From the NCBI GenBank assembly GCA_022821495.1, contig JAJEDN010000011.1:1-64000 (forward strand): a stretch of DNA of 64,000 nucleotides. The letters run 5' to 3'. This stretch comes from Candidatus Poribacteria bacterium. Its GTDB lineage: Bacteria > Poribacteria > WGA-4E > WGA-3G. The position numbers and the translations under genes are program-made. The notes beneath the pieces are model-generated. The model worked only from the letters and a program-made list of their open reading frames with translations. It searched no databases and had not been told where the DNA came from. Positions 17,718 through 26,107 of the stretch are shown one piece after another (the stretch's first letter is position 1; every line of letters starts with the position of its first letter).

Positions 17718-18518
17718 CTAATTTTTAACTTTGAGTAAAGCCCAAGTTGTTGTCGCCTTTCCTGCTGCATCCACGGCAGCATAGCCAGCCAATCCGCTAT
17801 CCATGACATCGTTGAGTTCGTCTTTAGAGAGTGCCTTAGTGAAGAACCCAACTTCGTCAAAAAGTCCTGTTGCAGCAACATTACCCGGTCGCGCGCCGAT
17901 CCAGATGGGTGACTCACTTGTATCCAGCGTCCCCCCGCTTGGTTTCTCGCCATCTACTTTTCCATCAATGTACATCTGAACGTTTTTGCCGTCATAGATT
18001 TTAGCGATGTGATGCCATTTACCATCAGCAATGATAGTTTTACCGTCAATACGTCCGACGTTTCCCTTGACATGCCACATAAAAACCGGATAATCGTCAG
18101 TGTGAATCCATATATCAAGGTGGCGCACCTCTTCGGGTTCGGGCCAGACATCCCCGTTCCGCCAGACAACATATTGCCACGAAGCGTTTTCCAACTTCAC
18201 CCATGCGACAAACGAGTACGGATCAGAATTGAAAACGTCGTCATGATCAACCCGAACGTAACTATCACCTTTTCCGGGGAATTTCAATGCGCCGCCGAAC
18301 TTGCCATCTTTTACCCATTCAAGGCTACCCTTAATTTCGCCATCGTGTCCACTGACGATATCCTTGACGGTTTTCCCTTTATTATCCTCAAAGAGCCAAG
18401 CACTCGCCAAACCGAGTTTCGCAGCGTAGACATTAACACCAAACCCCATCATGAACATTAGCAGCCCCAAACGAACGATGAAAGCCTGCATTTGACAAAC
18501 AGAAATTACGCTTTTCAT
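17718..18518 (-). CDS. Secreted LamG-domain protein with T-W-A-L-L-K tail
   Basis: The ATG at 18518 follows AAGGAG and starts a signal peptide (through about residue 30). The mature part is a LamG jellyroll: GLASAWLFEDNKGKTVKDIV, DSYVRVDHDDVFNSD, YSFVAWVKLEN, WHHIAKIYDGKNVQMYIDG, TGLFDEVGFFTKALS. Such secreted jellyrolls bind glycans or other ligands. It ends in GKATTTWALLKVKN, the tail shared by five proteins here. It begins 11 bp after the stop of the enolase-superfamily gene, so the two are probably co-transcribed and coupled. Confidence 0.82.
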   Translation of the reverse strand: MKSVISVCQMQAFIVRLGLLMFMMGFGVNVYAAKLGLASAWLFEDNKGKTVKDIVSGHDGEIKGSLEWVKDGKFGGALKFPGKGDSYVRVDHDDVFNSDPYSFVAWVKLENASWQYVVWRNGDVWPEPEEVRHLDIWIHTDDYPVFMWHVKGNVGRIDGKTIIADGKWHHIAKIYDGKNVQMYIDGKVDGEKPSGGTLDTSESPIWIGARPGNVAATGLFDEVGFFTKALSKDELNDVMDSGLAGYAAVDAAGKATTTWALLKVKN

Positions 18519-18529
18519 CCTACTTCTCC

Positions 18530-19534
18530 TTAGACGCGGCAATTGTCAAGTGCGTCCTCATTCAATTCAACCCCTAATCCGGGTTTATCTGGTACGGTTG
18601 CATACCCATCAACAAGCGGGATCGTTGACGGTGTGACAAGATCAAAGGCACGTAAGGCGTTAAGCGTAATCGCTGGCATGGTAGCATTCGGCATTACCGC
18701 CGCAAGATGCATGACATAAGCAGTTGTAATACCAAGCCCGACAATCTGTATCCACACGGGAAGATGTGCAGCGTTTGAGACAGTCGCCTCCCTGACGGCA
18801 TTGGCAGCCCGTGAGTCGGGATAAGCAATAATAAACGAGTCGTTCATCTTTGCCCGAATCGCTTCAACGGGATCCGGGTTCCCAAAGTGAATTGTTATCG
18901 GCACCTCAGTGTGCTTTTTGATTTCCTGATAGCCTGCGATATCCGCCTGTGGAATCGGCGTTTCAAACGATTCTATATTGTGATCTTGCAGGTGGCGTAT
19001 AACTTCAAGCGTCCGGTCCGGGGTCTCAAACGAGTCATTCGCGTCAACGCGGAGCTGATAATCATCGGGTACCACAGAGGCGATTGCCTCAACCTGCTCA
19101 AGCACCTCAAACCAGGGACGTGCCTTAATTTTCTGGAGCCGGTAACCGAGCGCGTAAGCGTGCTTCGCTTCAGCCGCCCACTCCTCTGGTGTCATGTCAA
19201 TAGACCAATAACCGAACGACGTTTTGTCGTGAACCTTCTCCCCTAATAACTGATGTACGGGTACACCGAGTGCTTTCCCCATGATGTCGTAAAAAGCTTG
19301 CTGAAGGGGTGTCGGTGCCCAACCGTTCATAAACTCAAACGGGTTCCTACCGATATACTGCTGAACGACCTCCTCCGAGTGGTGTGCGCCGTCGCCGATT
19401 CCGACGAGTCCAACATCCGTATGGACTTTGTAGACGTGGTCAATCTGATAAAGATTGCGACGCGTCATAAGTTCGTAAATACCTTCATGATACGGTACTC
19501 TCACTTTGATAACGTCAATATGGGTAATCTTCAT
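18530..19534 (-). CDS. Enolase-superfamily (mandelate racemase/muconate lactonising-like) enzyme
   Basis: The ATG at 19534 (MKITHIDVIKVRVPY) is chosen over an upstream one because it starts at the family's first strand; 334 aa. Visible: the KIKARPW strand carrying the K-x-K pair, metal ligand Asp in RVDANDSF, and ESFETPIPQ with the second acidic ligand. The third position reads TIHFGN, where a Glu or Asp ligand is usual, so chemistry may differ from mandelate racemase. The C-terminus VPDKPGLGVELNEDAL is typical. Probably a sugar-acid dehydratase or epimerase; substrate unknown. First gene of a pair with the LamG gene. Confidence 0.8.
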   Translation of the reverse strand: MKITHIDVIKVRVPYHEGIYELMTRRNLYQIDHVYKVHTDVGLVGIGDGAHHSEEVVQQYIGRNPFEFMNGWAPTPLQQAFYDIMGKALGVPVHQLLGEKVHDKTSFGYWSIDMTPEEWAAEAKHAYALGYRLQKIKARPWFEVLEQVEAIASVVPDDYQLRVDANDSFETPDRTLEVIRHLQDHNIESFETPIPQADIAGYQEIKKHTEVPITIHFGNPDPVEAIRAKMNDSFIIAYPDSRAANAVREATVSNAAHLPVWIQIVGLGITTAYVMHLAAVMPNATMPAITLNALRAFDLVTPSTIPLVDGYATVPDKPGLGVELNEDALDNCRV

Positions 19535-19585
19535 AATCGCACCCCGTATCTCGTAGTCGAGTTTTTTCAGCACTCTTTGTTTGAC

Positions 19586-20038
19586 TTATTCATCCCGTCG
19601 GATCCAACTGACAACATCCTCAGCCTCACCTGTCCCGCCTTCAACACCATCACTTCCGAACGAGATAAGATCGTACCCATACTGGTCATGTACACCGGGA
19701 CGGATATAGATATAAGGGTTTCCCCACGGATCTTCCGTTATTGGGATCTGGATGTAAGGTACTAACCAATTGATAGGTATTGGTGGTGCTTCAGGTTTCT
19801 CCCAGAGCGCTTTCAATCCCTGTTCAGTTGACGGATAATCACCATTATCTTTCGCGTATCTATCAAGCGCGATGCCGAGGGTTTCAATGTCTGCATCGGC
19901 TTGCGCCTGTAGTGCGCGTCCGGCTTGTCCGAGTAGCCGAGGCGCGAAAATCACAGCGGCAATAACCCCCAAGACGATAACGACAACTAAAATTTGTATT
20001 GATGTTAATCCTGCTTGTTTAGAATCTATTGGTCTCAC
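19586..20038 (-). CDS. GspG-like major pseudopilin with an atypical +5 residue
   Basis: 150 aa. A type III prepilin leader (through KQAG) is followed by the hydrophobic helix LTSIQILVVVIVLGVIAAVI. The C-terminal half has the GspG marks: DYPSTEQGLKALWEKP, DPWGNPYIY and FGSDGVEGGTGEAEDV, the last being the Ca-binding loop. GspG forms the body of the type II secretion pseudopilus. Unusually, the mature +5 residue, Glu in nearly all pilins and needed for assembly, is Gln. No other gsp gene is in the window, so it is an orphan and may be a minor or divergent pilin. Confidence 0.85.
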   Translation of the reverse strand: MRPIDSKQAGLTSIQILVVVIVLGVIAAVIFAPRLLGQAGRALQAQADADIETLGIALDRYAKDNGDYPSTEQGLKALWEKPEAPPIPINWLVPYIQIPITEDPWGNPYIYIRPGVHDQYGYDLISFGSDGVEGGTGEAEDVVSWIRRDE

Positions 20039-20083
20039 ATTTTCCTCCGCAATCCGCGCATGTACGCCTAACCTGACATAACA

Positions 20084-20144
20084 AGTTACCAGCAGTCAGT
20101 CTAAAGAGATTCGTGGCATTCATAGCTGCCGATAACTGAAAACT
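20084..20144. repeat. Short TCAG/CTGAAAACT inverted repeat element
   Basis: It starts AGTTACCAGCAGTCAGT and ends ATAACTGAAAACT, roughly inverted. The centre TCTAAAGAGATTCGTGGCA resembles the 53013 copy (TTTAAAGATGTTTGTGGCA) and, more weakly, the 11458 copy. It lies in the leader of the GspG-like gene. Confidence 0.6.
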
Positions 20145-20175
20145 CTCACTGCGAGGCAGACCGACAACCACCTTA

Positions 20176-20204
20176 AGTGTATCATATCCAAAGAATTGTG
20201 TCAA
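20176..20204 (-). promoter_or_regulatory. Probable sigma-70 promoter for the GspG-like gene
   Basis: On the minus strand TTGACA (20204-20199), a 17-bp spacer, then TACACT (20181-20176). The -35 is perfect, the -10 matches 4 of 6. The leader would include the 20084-20144 repeat. Confidence 0.55.
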
Positions 20205-20224
20205 CTTTTTCAGCCAAAATTCTC

Positions 20225-20253
20225 TTGACAGACTTTACGGCGCGCCGTATAAT
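20225..20253 (+). promoter_or_regulatory. Perfect sigma-70 promoter with a palindromic spacer, for the Tm-1-like operon
   Basis: TTGACA (20225-20230) and TATAAT (20248-20253) are 17 bp apart, all consensus. The spacer ends in the 12-bp perfect palindrome ACGGCGCGCCGT (20237-20248), which overlaps the -10 and is placed like a repressor operator. A consensus promoter with an operator-like spacer suggests repression, but no regulator gene is adjacent. Confidence 0.8.
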
Positions 20254-20328
20254 AATTTCCCAGATTGACATGAAGCGAGACGAGGTTAGAATCTCGCCTG
20301 CAAAACGAATACAGTGGAGGTGTCACGG

Positions 20329-21576
20329 ATGGCGGACATAACAGCAAGTTTTGACTTGCAAGCTGCGTCAAAAAGGGTTTGCATCGTTGGAACAATGGAC
20401 ACGAAAGGCATAGAATTCTCATTCATCAAAACACAGATAGAATCAACCGGAGTCTCAACGTGTGTTATTAATACAGGTATCTTGGGAGAACCGCAATTAA
20501 CACCAGACATTTCTGCGGATGAAGTCGCACAAGCCGGAGGTTCATCTCTACAAGCATTACGAGACGAAGGTGACCGAGGGAATAGCGTTACCATCATGGC
20601 ACAGGGTGCCGCAACGCTTGTTGCCGAAAAACACGCCGCAGGCGAAATTGACGGGATTATCTCACTCGGCGGCTCAGCAGGCACGACCATCGGGACGACA
20701 GCGATGCAGGCAGTCCCTGTCGGCGTTCCAAAAATCATGGTGTCCACACTGGCATCTGGTGATACCAGTCCTTATGTACAGTCGAAAGATATTTGTATGA
20801 TGTATTCGGTCGTAGACATCGCTGGCATCAACCGATTATCCCGACAGATTCTCGCCAATGCTGCTGGGGCAATCGTCGGGATGGTGAACGCGGAAGCTCC
20901 GGCAGATGCGGAAGCAGACAAGCCTTTAATCGCAGCGACAATGTTCGGTGTAACAACGCCATGCGTCACAAAAGCCAGAGAACTCCTTGAAGATGCCGGC
21001 TATGAAGTGCTCGTGTTTCATGCAACTGGCACCGGTGGACAAGCGATGGAAGACTTAGTGAAAGGCGGGTTCCTCGCTGGGGTGTTAGATGTTACGACAA
21101 CTGAACTCGCTGACGAATTGGTAGGCGGAATTTTGAGTGCCGGTCCCGATCGGTTGGAAGCCGCAGGACAATCCGGACTGCCGCAAGTTGTCGCGCCCGG
21201 CGCATTGGATATGGTGAACTTCGGTCCCCCGGACACCGTGCCAGAGAAGTTTAGCGACCGACTGTTCTATCAACACAATCCGACAGTAACTTTGATGCGG
21301 ACGACCGCTGAAGAAACCGCTGAACTCGGACGCATCATGGCACGTAAACTCAGTGAAGCCCAGGGCCCCACTACGGTCATCATTCCGACACAAGGCATAT
21401 CGGCGATTGATAAAACCGACCAACCTTTTGATTCACCCGAGGCGCGAGCTGCATGGAGTGAGAATCTGAAAGCACATATCGGCGACAACGTAACAGTTAT
21501 TGAGATGGACGCTCACATCAATGACGACGAATTTGCGGCAAAACTCGCAGAAACCCTGTTAGCAAACATACAATAA
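20329..21576 (+). CDS. Tm-1-like ATP-binding (UPF0261) protein
   Basis: The ATG at 20329 lies 8 bp after TGGAGG; 415 aa. The fold starts at KRVCIVGTMDTKGIEFSFIK and continues with GLGGSAGTT-like and VGMVNAEAP segments, matching the UPF0261/Tm-1 family. Its plant member binds and blocks tobamovirus replicase; bacterial members have no firm function. The first 12-15 residues (ADITASFDLQAASK) come from a dispersed hairpin repeat (20341-20373), so the natural start may have been near KRVCIV. Expressed from the perfect promoter upstream; the phytanoyl-CoA dioxygenase gene follows by 11 bp, so the pair likely works in one pathway. Confidence 0.85.
   Translation: MADITASFDLQAASKRVCIVGTMDTKGIEFSFIKTQIESTGVSTCVINTGILGEPQLTPDISADEVAQAGGSSLQALRDEGDRGNSVTIMAQGAATLVAEKHAAGEIDGIISLGGSAGTTIGTTAMQAVPVGVPKIMVSTLASGDTSPYVQSKDICMMYSVVDIAGINRLSRQILANAAGAIVGMVNAEAPADAEADKPLIAATMFGVTTPCVTKARELLEDAGYEVLVFHATGTGGQAMEDLVKGGFLAGVLDVTTTELADELVGGILSAGPDRLEAAGQSGLPQVVAPGALDMVNFGPPDTVPEKFSDRLFYQHNPTVTLMRTTAEETAELGRIMARKLSEAQGPTTVIIPTQGISAIDKTDQPFDSPEARAAWSENLKAHIGDNVTVIEMDAHINDDEFAAKLAETLLANIQ
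20341..20373 (+). repeat. Hairpin repeat copy inside the Tm-1-like coding start
   Basis: The 33-bp unit has stem arms TTTTGAC and GTCAAAA around an 11-nt loop. It matches the copy at 26110-26142 at 31 of 33 positions. The two differences fall at paired stem positions (A-T here, G-C there), so the stem is kept. Confidence 0.75.
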
Positions 21577-21587
21577 AGAGGCAATAG

Positions 21588-22505
21588 ATGGGACAAACTT
21601 ACAAAACACTGACTGAATCAGATGTTAACCATTTCATTAAGAAAGGGCACATTGTCCTGAAGGATTGCTTTCCACGAGAATTGGCAGAAGAGTGGCGATC
21701 ATTCGCTTTCAAGCGACTTGGTTATGATCCAGATGATCCGACGACTTGGAAAGAACCGCGCATTCACATGCCATCTATGAATAGGGTGCTGATTGAGGAT
21801 GTTGCACCGCGAGCATGGCACGCTATTTGTGATCTGCTCGGCGGTGAAGACAGGATTATCAATCCGTGGGGGACCAATTCAAAACCGGGTTGGAGTGATG
21901 GCTTTATTATTAACTTTGCATTAGGCGCGGACACGCCTTGGCAACCACCTTCTCCAGAGGTGAGCGGTTGGCATAAGGACGGCGATTTCTTTCGCCACTT
22001 TCTTGATAGTCCGGAACAGGGATTGCTGACCATCGTCGTCTGGTCGGATATTCTTCCACAAAGTGGTGGGACGTTTGTGGCGTGCGATTCTGTCCAACAT
22101 GTCGCCCAGTGGTTATATGAACACCCAGAAGGGTTGTTACCGAGTAGTGGTTTTGGGAAACTTATTGGAAAGTGCAAGGACTTTGTAGAAATCACCGGAA
22201 ACGCGGGAGATGTTGTACTGCTGCACCCGTTTATCTTGCATGCGGCTTCGCAGAACCCCTCCGGTCGCGCCCGTTTTATCACGAATCCACCTGTCGGTCT
22301 CGCGGAACCGATGAATTTCAATCGTGAAAACCCAGACGATTTCTCGCCAGTGGAATTAGCGGTATTAAATGGGCTGGGAAAAGACCGCTTGAATTTCAAG
22401 CCGACAGCACCGCGGGAACGCTTAGTTCCAGAGCGCGTCAAGCGTCAAAAGAAGATGATGGAGGAGCAGAAGAAGCGCCTCGCAACAGAGAATAAGCGAG
22501 GTTAG
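21588..22505 (+). CDS. Phytanoyl-CoA dioxygenase (PhyH) family oxygenase
   Basis: 305 aa, Fe(II)/2-oxoglutarate double-stranded beta-helix family. Iron ligands are visible as H129-x-D131 in SGWHKDGDFF and His218 in HPFILHAASQNPSG, followed by Arg in GRARFITN for 2-oxoglutarate. The family hydroxylates CoA esters, small acids or secondary metabolites; the substrate cannot be told. The C-terminal 25 residues are Lys/Glu-rich. AGAGG precedes the ATG, 11 bp after the Tm-1-like stop. It faces a second PhyH gene across a cluster of palindromes. Confidence 0.88.
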   Translation: MGQTYKTLTESDVNHFIKKGHIVLKDCFPRELAEEWRSFAFKRLGYDPDDPTTWKEPRIHMPSMNRVLIEDVAPRAWHAICDLLGGEDRIINPWGTNSKPGWSDGFIINFALGADTPWQPPSPEVSGWHKDGDFFRHFLDSPEQGLLTIVVWSDILPQSGGTFVACDSVQHVAQWLYEHPEGLLPSSGFGKLIGKCKDFVEITGNAGDVVLLHPFILHAASQNPSGRARFITNPPVGLAEPMNFNRENPDDFSPVELAVLNGLGKDRLNFKPTAPRERLVPERVKRQKKMMEEQKKRLATENKRG

Positions 22506-22537
22506 AACCTTTGCCAAATAAGATAAGTACAAATGCC

Positions 22538-22697
22538 GCCCCTACGGGGCTTGGTTCTCGTCAGAGACACGTTTCTACATAGATGCCGTCCCTCCGGGAC
22601 TAAATAGCAATTGGTTAAGATGTGATGGCTCTCTTAAAATCCGGTGCGGTTGGGAAACCGCACCTACCGGACCTTGGGATCAAGCGGTTGCAAACCG
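22538..22697. repeat. Cluster of four REP-like palindromes between convergent PhyH genes
   Basis: Four short hairpins in a row: GCCCC-TAC-GGGGC (22538-22550), GTCCC-TCC-GGGAC (22588-22600), GGTGCGGTT-ggga-AACCGCACC (22643-22664) and CGGTT-GCA-AACCG (22685-22697). The first two share ATGCCG before the stem. The last two share a CTACCGG tail. They look like two repeat families, each present twice, and may terminate both convergent genes. Confidence 0.7.
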
Positions 22698-22724
22698 TAT
22701 CTACCGGATTGGGGTGCGGCGACT

Positions 22725-23924
22725 TTACTCAAACTGGATGCGGCTTTGACTGCACGCCTTGCCTTTGCCACGCATAATATCCGTCTGATGCCATGTATCA
22801 ACAGCATGATAGGTAGTGTCGCTTTCACCGAGACGTTGCTGCAGCTCAGACCTTGTAAACCAGTCGTAGTCGCCATTTGTGAGTTTATCCAAGTCGAGGT
22901 TCTCATCGGAAAAACCGTAGATTCGGCAGATACCCTCCCTTTCCTCAATATCTTCAATGTAGGACATCCACGGTACCTCTAAATCGAGTTGTGTTTTAGT
23001 AAGTTCTTGCAGGGAACCGATCCGTGCGCCGACATCCCAACCAACGAGTTTCTCCTCTTCCCAACCTTCACCACCCGGCAATTTCCACTCCTCGCCACGA
23101 TGCAGTAAAAACTTTGATTCCTGACTTGATGTATCCTCGATGAGAAGACGTGTCGTCGTAATCGGTTTGTCAAAACAGACGGGTATCAGGCGTTTGCCGT
23201 CATCGCTTAAAGCATCTAAAGCAGCGGGGTTGTAAGGATAATATCCGGCTGCAGGCGGTGCATTCACTGCACAATACTTATTGAAAATACCGCATCGGTC
23301 TTCAGTCGTGGTTCCTGCAGGTGCTTTGTGCCAAACATGCTCGTTAACAACAAGTAAGTCGCCCGCCTTAAGTTCGGGATCAATGAACGGTGCCAATTGT
23401 TCGGCATCCGGACGGTTGAGATCCAAGATGTGCGCGTCTGGGTCAATCACCCGCGCCAATTTATGGGACTTGGGGGACACGAGAAAGGGACCATACTCAG
23501 CATCGAAATTGGTCAGCGGGATAATAGCAAATACCCAATTCATCGACGAACCAACAGGTCGCCAGCGTTTGTAGTCGCAATGCGCCCCAGCACCTTTATC
23601 ACCGGATGTTCGGAGATATGCGACATAGGCAGTCAAATAGGCAGGTTGCCCCAACACAGACTCCACAGCACCAACAACCGTCGGATGTTCAGCAATAGCA
23701 GTGAGTCCGGGGGCAGCGAGCCGATTGCCACTGACCGTGTATTTTGCCGGTTGCGGATACTTAAGCGTTGATGGATACGCATCGCGTTTCACTTCTTGTT
23801 GGACGGTCCGCCGTAGGTCATCCGCTTCTTTCGGGGATAAAACATTACGCACGATTATATAACCGTCCGCATGGTAGTCTGCGATTTGCTGTGCAGTGAG
23901 AGATGGTATTATTGTCGTAGTCAT
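22725..23924 (-). CDS. Phytanoyl-CoA dioxygenase (PhyH) family oxygenase, second copy
   Basis: The ATG at 23924 has AAGGAG 8 bp upstream and starts MTTTIIPSLTAQQIADYHAD; an earlier ATG at 23984 gives an unlikely leader. 399 aa. The N-terminal DGYIIVRNVLSPKEADDLR is the classic PhyH opening. Ligands: H-x-D in GAHCDYKRW and a distal His in NEHVWHKAPAG, followed by Arg in DRCGIFN. It is longer than the 21588 protein, with about 110 extra C-terminal residues of unknown fold. It is the last gene of a three-gene minus-strand run with the GNAT and SpoIIE genes. Confidence 0.86.
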   Translation of the reverse strand: MTTTIIPSLTAQQIADYHADGYIIVRNVLSPKEADDLRRTVQQEVKRDAYPSTLKYPQPAKYTVSGNRLAAPGLTAIAEHPTVVGAVESVLGQPAYLTAYVAYLRTSGDKGAGAHCDYKRWRPVGSSMNWVFAIIPLTNFDAEYGPFLVSPKSHKLARVIDPDAHILDLNRPDAEQLAPFIDPELKAGDLLVVNEHVWHKAPAGTTTEDRCGIFNKYCAVNAPPAAGYYPYNPAALDALSDDGKRLIPVCFDKPITTTRLLIEDTSSQESKFLLHRGEEWKLPGGEGWEEEKLVGWDVGARIGSLQELTKTQLDLEVPWMSYIEDIEEREGICRIYGFSDENLDLDKLTNGDYDWFTRSELQQRLGESDTTYHAVDTWHQTDIMRGKGKACSQSRIQFE

Positions 23925-23985
23925 AACTGAAACTCCTTTTGAAGAATAATAGCACAATTCACAGGACATTTTGAAGTGAAACAAA

Positions 23986-26082
23986 TTACTTCACTTTAAT
24001 GACAACGAGCGTTACATCATCTGCTTGCGGCTCTCCCTCCGCCCATAACGTGCTCACTTTGAAAATACGGTCGATAATTGTTTTCGGGGATTGATCCGCC
24101 ACCTCTTCAAACGCTGCTTTTGTTCTTGGATAGTCTAACATTTCATTTTCAGAGTTTAACATCTCTGGCAATCCATCACTCATCAGCAAGACCGTATCAC
24201 CGCTCTGGAGTTGATATGACGCTTCTTGTCGCTCAGCTCCGATGAACCCACCCAACGGCATCCCTTCAAGGAGTATCTCCTCAACAAGGTCTTCGTCTGC
24301 TCGATAGATGAGGGCAGGTGGCATCCCGGCAGCTGCAAGTGTCAATCTGTTGTCGTCGAATGTTGCGAGCGTCATCGCCATGTACAACCGTTTTAGATTC
24401 ATGCTCTTAATACCTTGCGAGATCCGTTCAAGCGTTTCTAAGTTGCTGGCATCCGGTGCCGATGTTTTGAAAAGGCTCTTGACAGCGGAAACGACAAGTC
24501 CGGCATTCGTGCCGTGTCCTGTTGCGTCTCCAATTGCGAGGGTGAGCTGCCCATCCGCAGCAAGGTTATAGTCATAATAGTCGCCGCCGACTTCTGTCGC
24601 CGGTCGCATCTCAAAGGCGATATCAAGATTAGGCAATTGCGGCGCGGCTTGCGGTAGCATTGACAGCTGAAGTTCACGCGCTTTTTCCAATTCCTCGGTT
24701 TTGCGGGTGTTCTCGACTTCCAAAAGCTGTCGCTCAAGTACTTCCGTTTCGAGCTTTCGGTGGGTCCGGGAAAAGTTGCGGGCGAGATACACGGACATCG
24801 AAAAAAGCGGCGCGAGGGTGATAGCGAGGGTGCTAAATTGCCAGTTTATGTTTATATTTTCTAATCCTGTATATGAAACGAAAAAAGCGAACACGGAGGG
24901 GAGGATAATAGGCATGAGCGAGCCAAGCCCAAAAATCCATGCGCCGTCTTTTTTCTTGAAGATTGCAACGATAATCACCCGTGCCATCTCCAAAAACGTG
25001 AGCATCGCAAACAGAAAGCAGCAGATAACGGCTAATCCGAGATTGATCGACGACGCAAAGACAACACCAGGCACCTCAATCGTTGAGTGCAACTCACCTT
25101 CACCGAAGAGCGGAAAGCCTGTCCTGAGGCTAAGCAGCCCAAAGCAGAGTATCAAAACCCAGCCAGCAAAAAAGAACCAAAACAGTTTAGGTAGCTTCGG
25201 ATAAAAGATCGTGTAGAGAAATAGCATTCCCGACAAAAACATCAGCACATATACACACACAAGCAAGCGCATGAGATACAAAGTTTCTGTCACACTTGTT
25301 GCTACCAGGAAAAATTGGAAGATCAGAAAAACGAAAACCCCGATACTTCCTGCTGAAAGCGCGAAATAAAGATTTTCGCGCGCCCGTGGGTAAAAGAAAA
25401 ATAGCAACAGATGCTGCAGCATCATGAAAATCAGAATCGCTGTCCATGCCATCTGCAAAGTAGTGCCGCTGCGAACGGTGTTGACCCGGCCTTTAATACC
25501 TGAACTCAAGGGACCGATCCCCAGCGCGAATCCGAGCACGGGTGTCAACTGATAGGAAGAGAAGTTGGAGTACCGAACGGCGATGAGATGATCCGTTTCG
25601 CCCGAAAACGAAATTACCTGCGGGTTTCGCTCCCAATAAGGTTCTTCCTCTTCTTTAGTGTTTCCGACCTTACCGAAGGTATAAATCAACTCACCATCCA
25701 GATAGATTTCAGAGGCACCCGCCTGATATAGCACCTGAAGTGCCAACGGTGTATGCCAGAGCTGTTCATCAGGGACAGAGAGATGAAGCCTGAACCAACC
25801 GATACCTTCCCAACCACTTCTCGGTATTTCATTTAGAGACAACTCTGTACTCTCGGTGGATTCCCACCCAGTATCGTCAAAAGCTGGATCTGCCCATTCT
25901 GGATCATCGCCTGGATGATATTTCCAATTCATGAGCAAAGCACCATCTTTCTCTATATCCTCCAAGGTCAGGACGCGTATACCGGTGACCGATACCGGTT
26001 CACTTTCTTGCGCGGGTGTTTGGAAGGCAAATCCAAATACTACTAAAATGAGATGGAGTATTAAAATTAACTTGTGCTTCAT
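23986..26082 (-). CDS. Membrane-bound PP2C/SpoIIE serine phosphatase with 7TM sensor
   Basis: 698 aa. Signal peptide (1-24), a periplasmic beta-sandwich sensor domain (about 30-190, with WFRLHLSVPD and EIYLDGELIYTFG), seven hydrophobic helices (about 205-425), a coiled coil (about 435-480) and a C-terminal SpoIIE/PP2C domain (about 490-698). Metal-binding Asp are visible in EVGGDYYDYN, AIGDATGHGTNAG and LMSDGLPEM. The plan matches 7TMR-DISM receptors coupled to RsbU-like phosphatases, which dephosphorylate anti-anti-sigma factors in partner-switching control. No STAS or anti-sigma gene is nearby, so the target is remote. It follows the GNAT gene by 25 bp. Confidence 0.9.
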   Translation of the reverse strand: MKHKLILILHLILVVFGFAFQTPAQESEPVSVTGIRVLTLEDIEKDGALLMNWKYHPGDDPEWADPAFDDTGWESTESTELSLNEIPRSGWEGIGWFRLHLSVPDEQLWHTPLALQVLYQAGASEIYLDGELIYTFGKVGNTKEEEEPYWERNPQVISFSGETDHLIAVRYSNFSSYQLTPVLGFALGIGPLSSGIKGRVNTVRSGTTLQMAWTAILIFMMLQHLLLFFFYPRARENLYFALSAGSIGVFVFLIFQFFLVATSVTETLYLMRLLVCVYVLMFLSGMLFLYTIFYPKLPKLFWFFFAGWVLILCFGLLSLRTGFPLFGEGELHSTIEVPGVVFASSINLGLAVICCFLFAMLTFLEMARVIIVAIFKKKDGAWIFGLGSLMPIILPSVFAFFVSYTGLENININWQFSTLAITLAPLFSMSVYLARNFSRTHRKLETEVLERQLLEVENTRKTEELEKARELQLSMLPQAAPQLPNLDIAFEMRPATEVGGDYYDYNLAADGQLTLAIGDATGHGTNAGLVVSAVKSLFKTSAPDASNLETLERISQGIKSMNLKRLYMAMTLATFDDNRLTLAAAGMPPALIYRADEDLVEEILLEGMPLGGFIGAERQEASYQLQSGDTVLLMSDGLPEMLNSENEMLDYPRTKAAFEEVADQSPKTIIDRIFKVSTLWAEGEPQADDVTLVVIKVK

Positions 26083-26107
26083 CTTAAAAACCGTAAGCTC
26101 CTACCTC

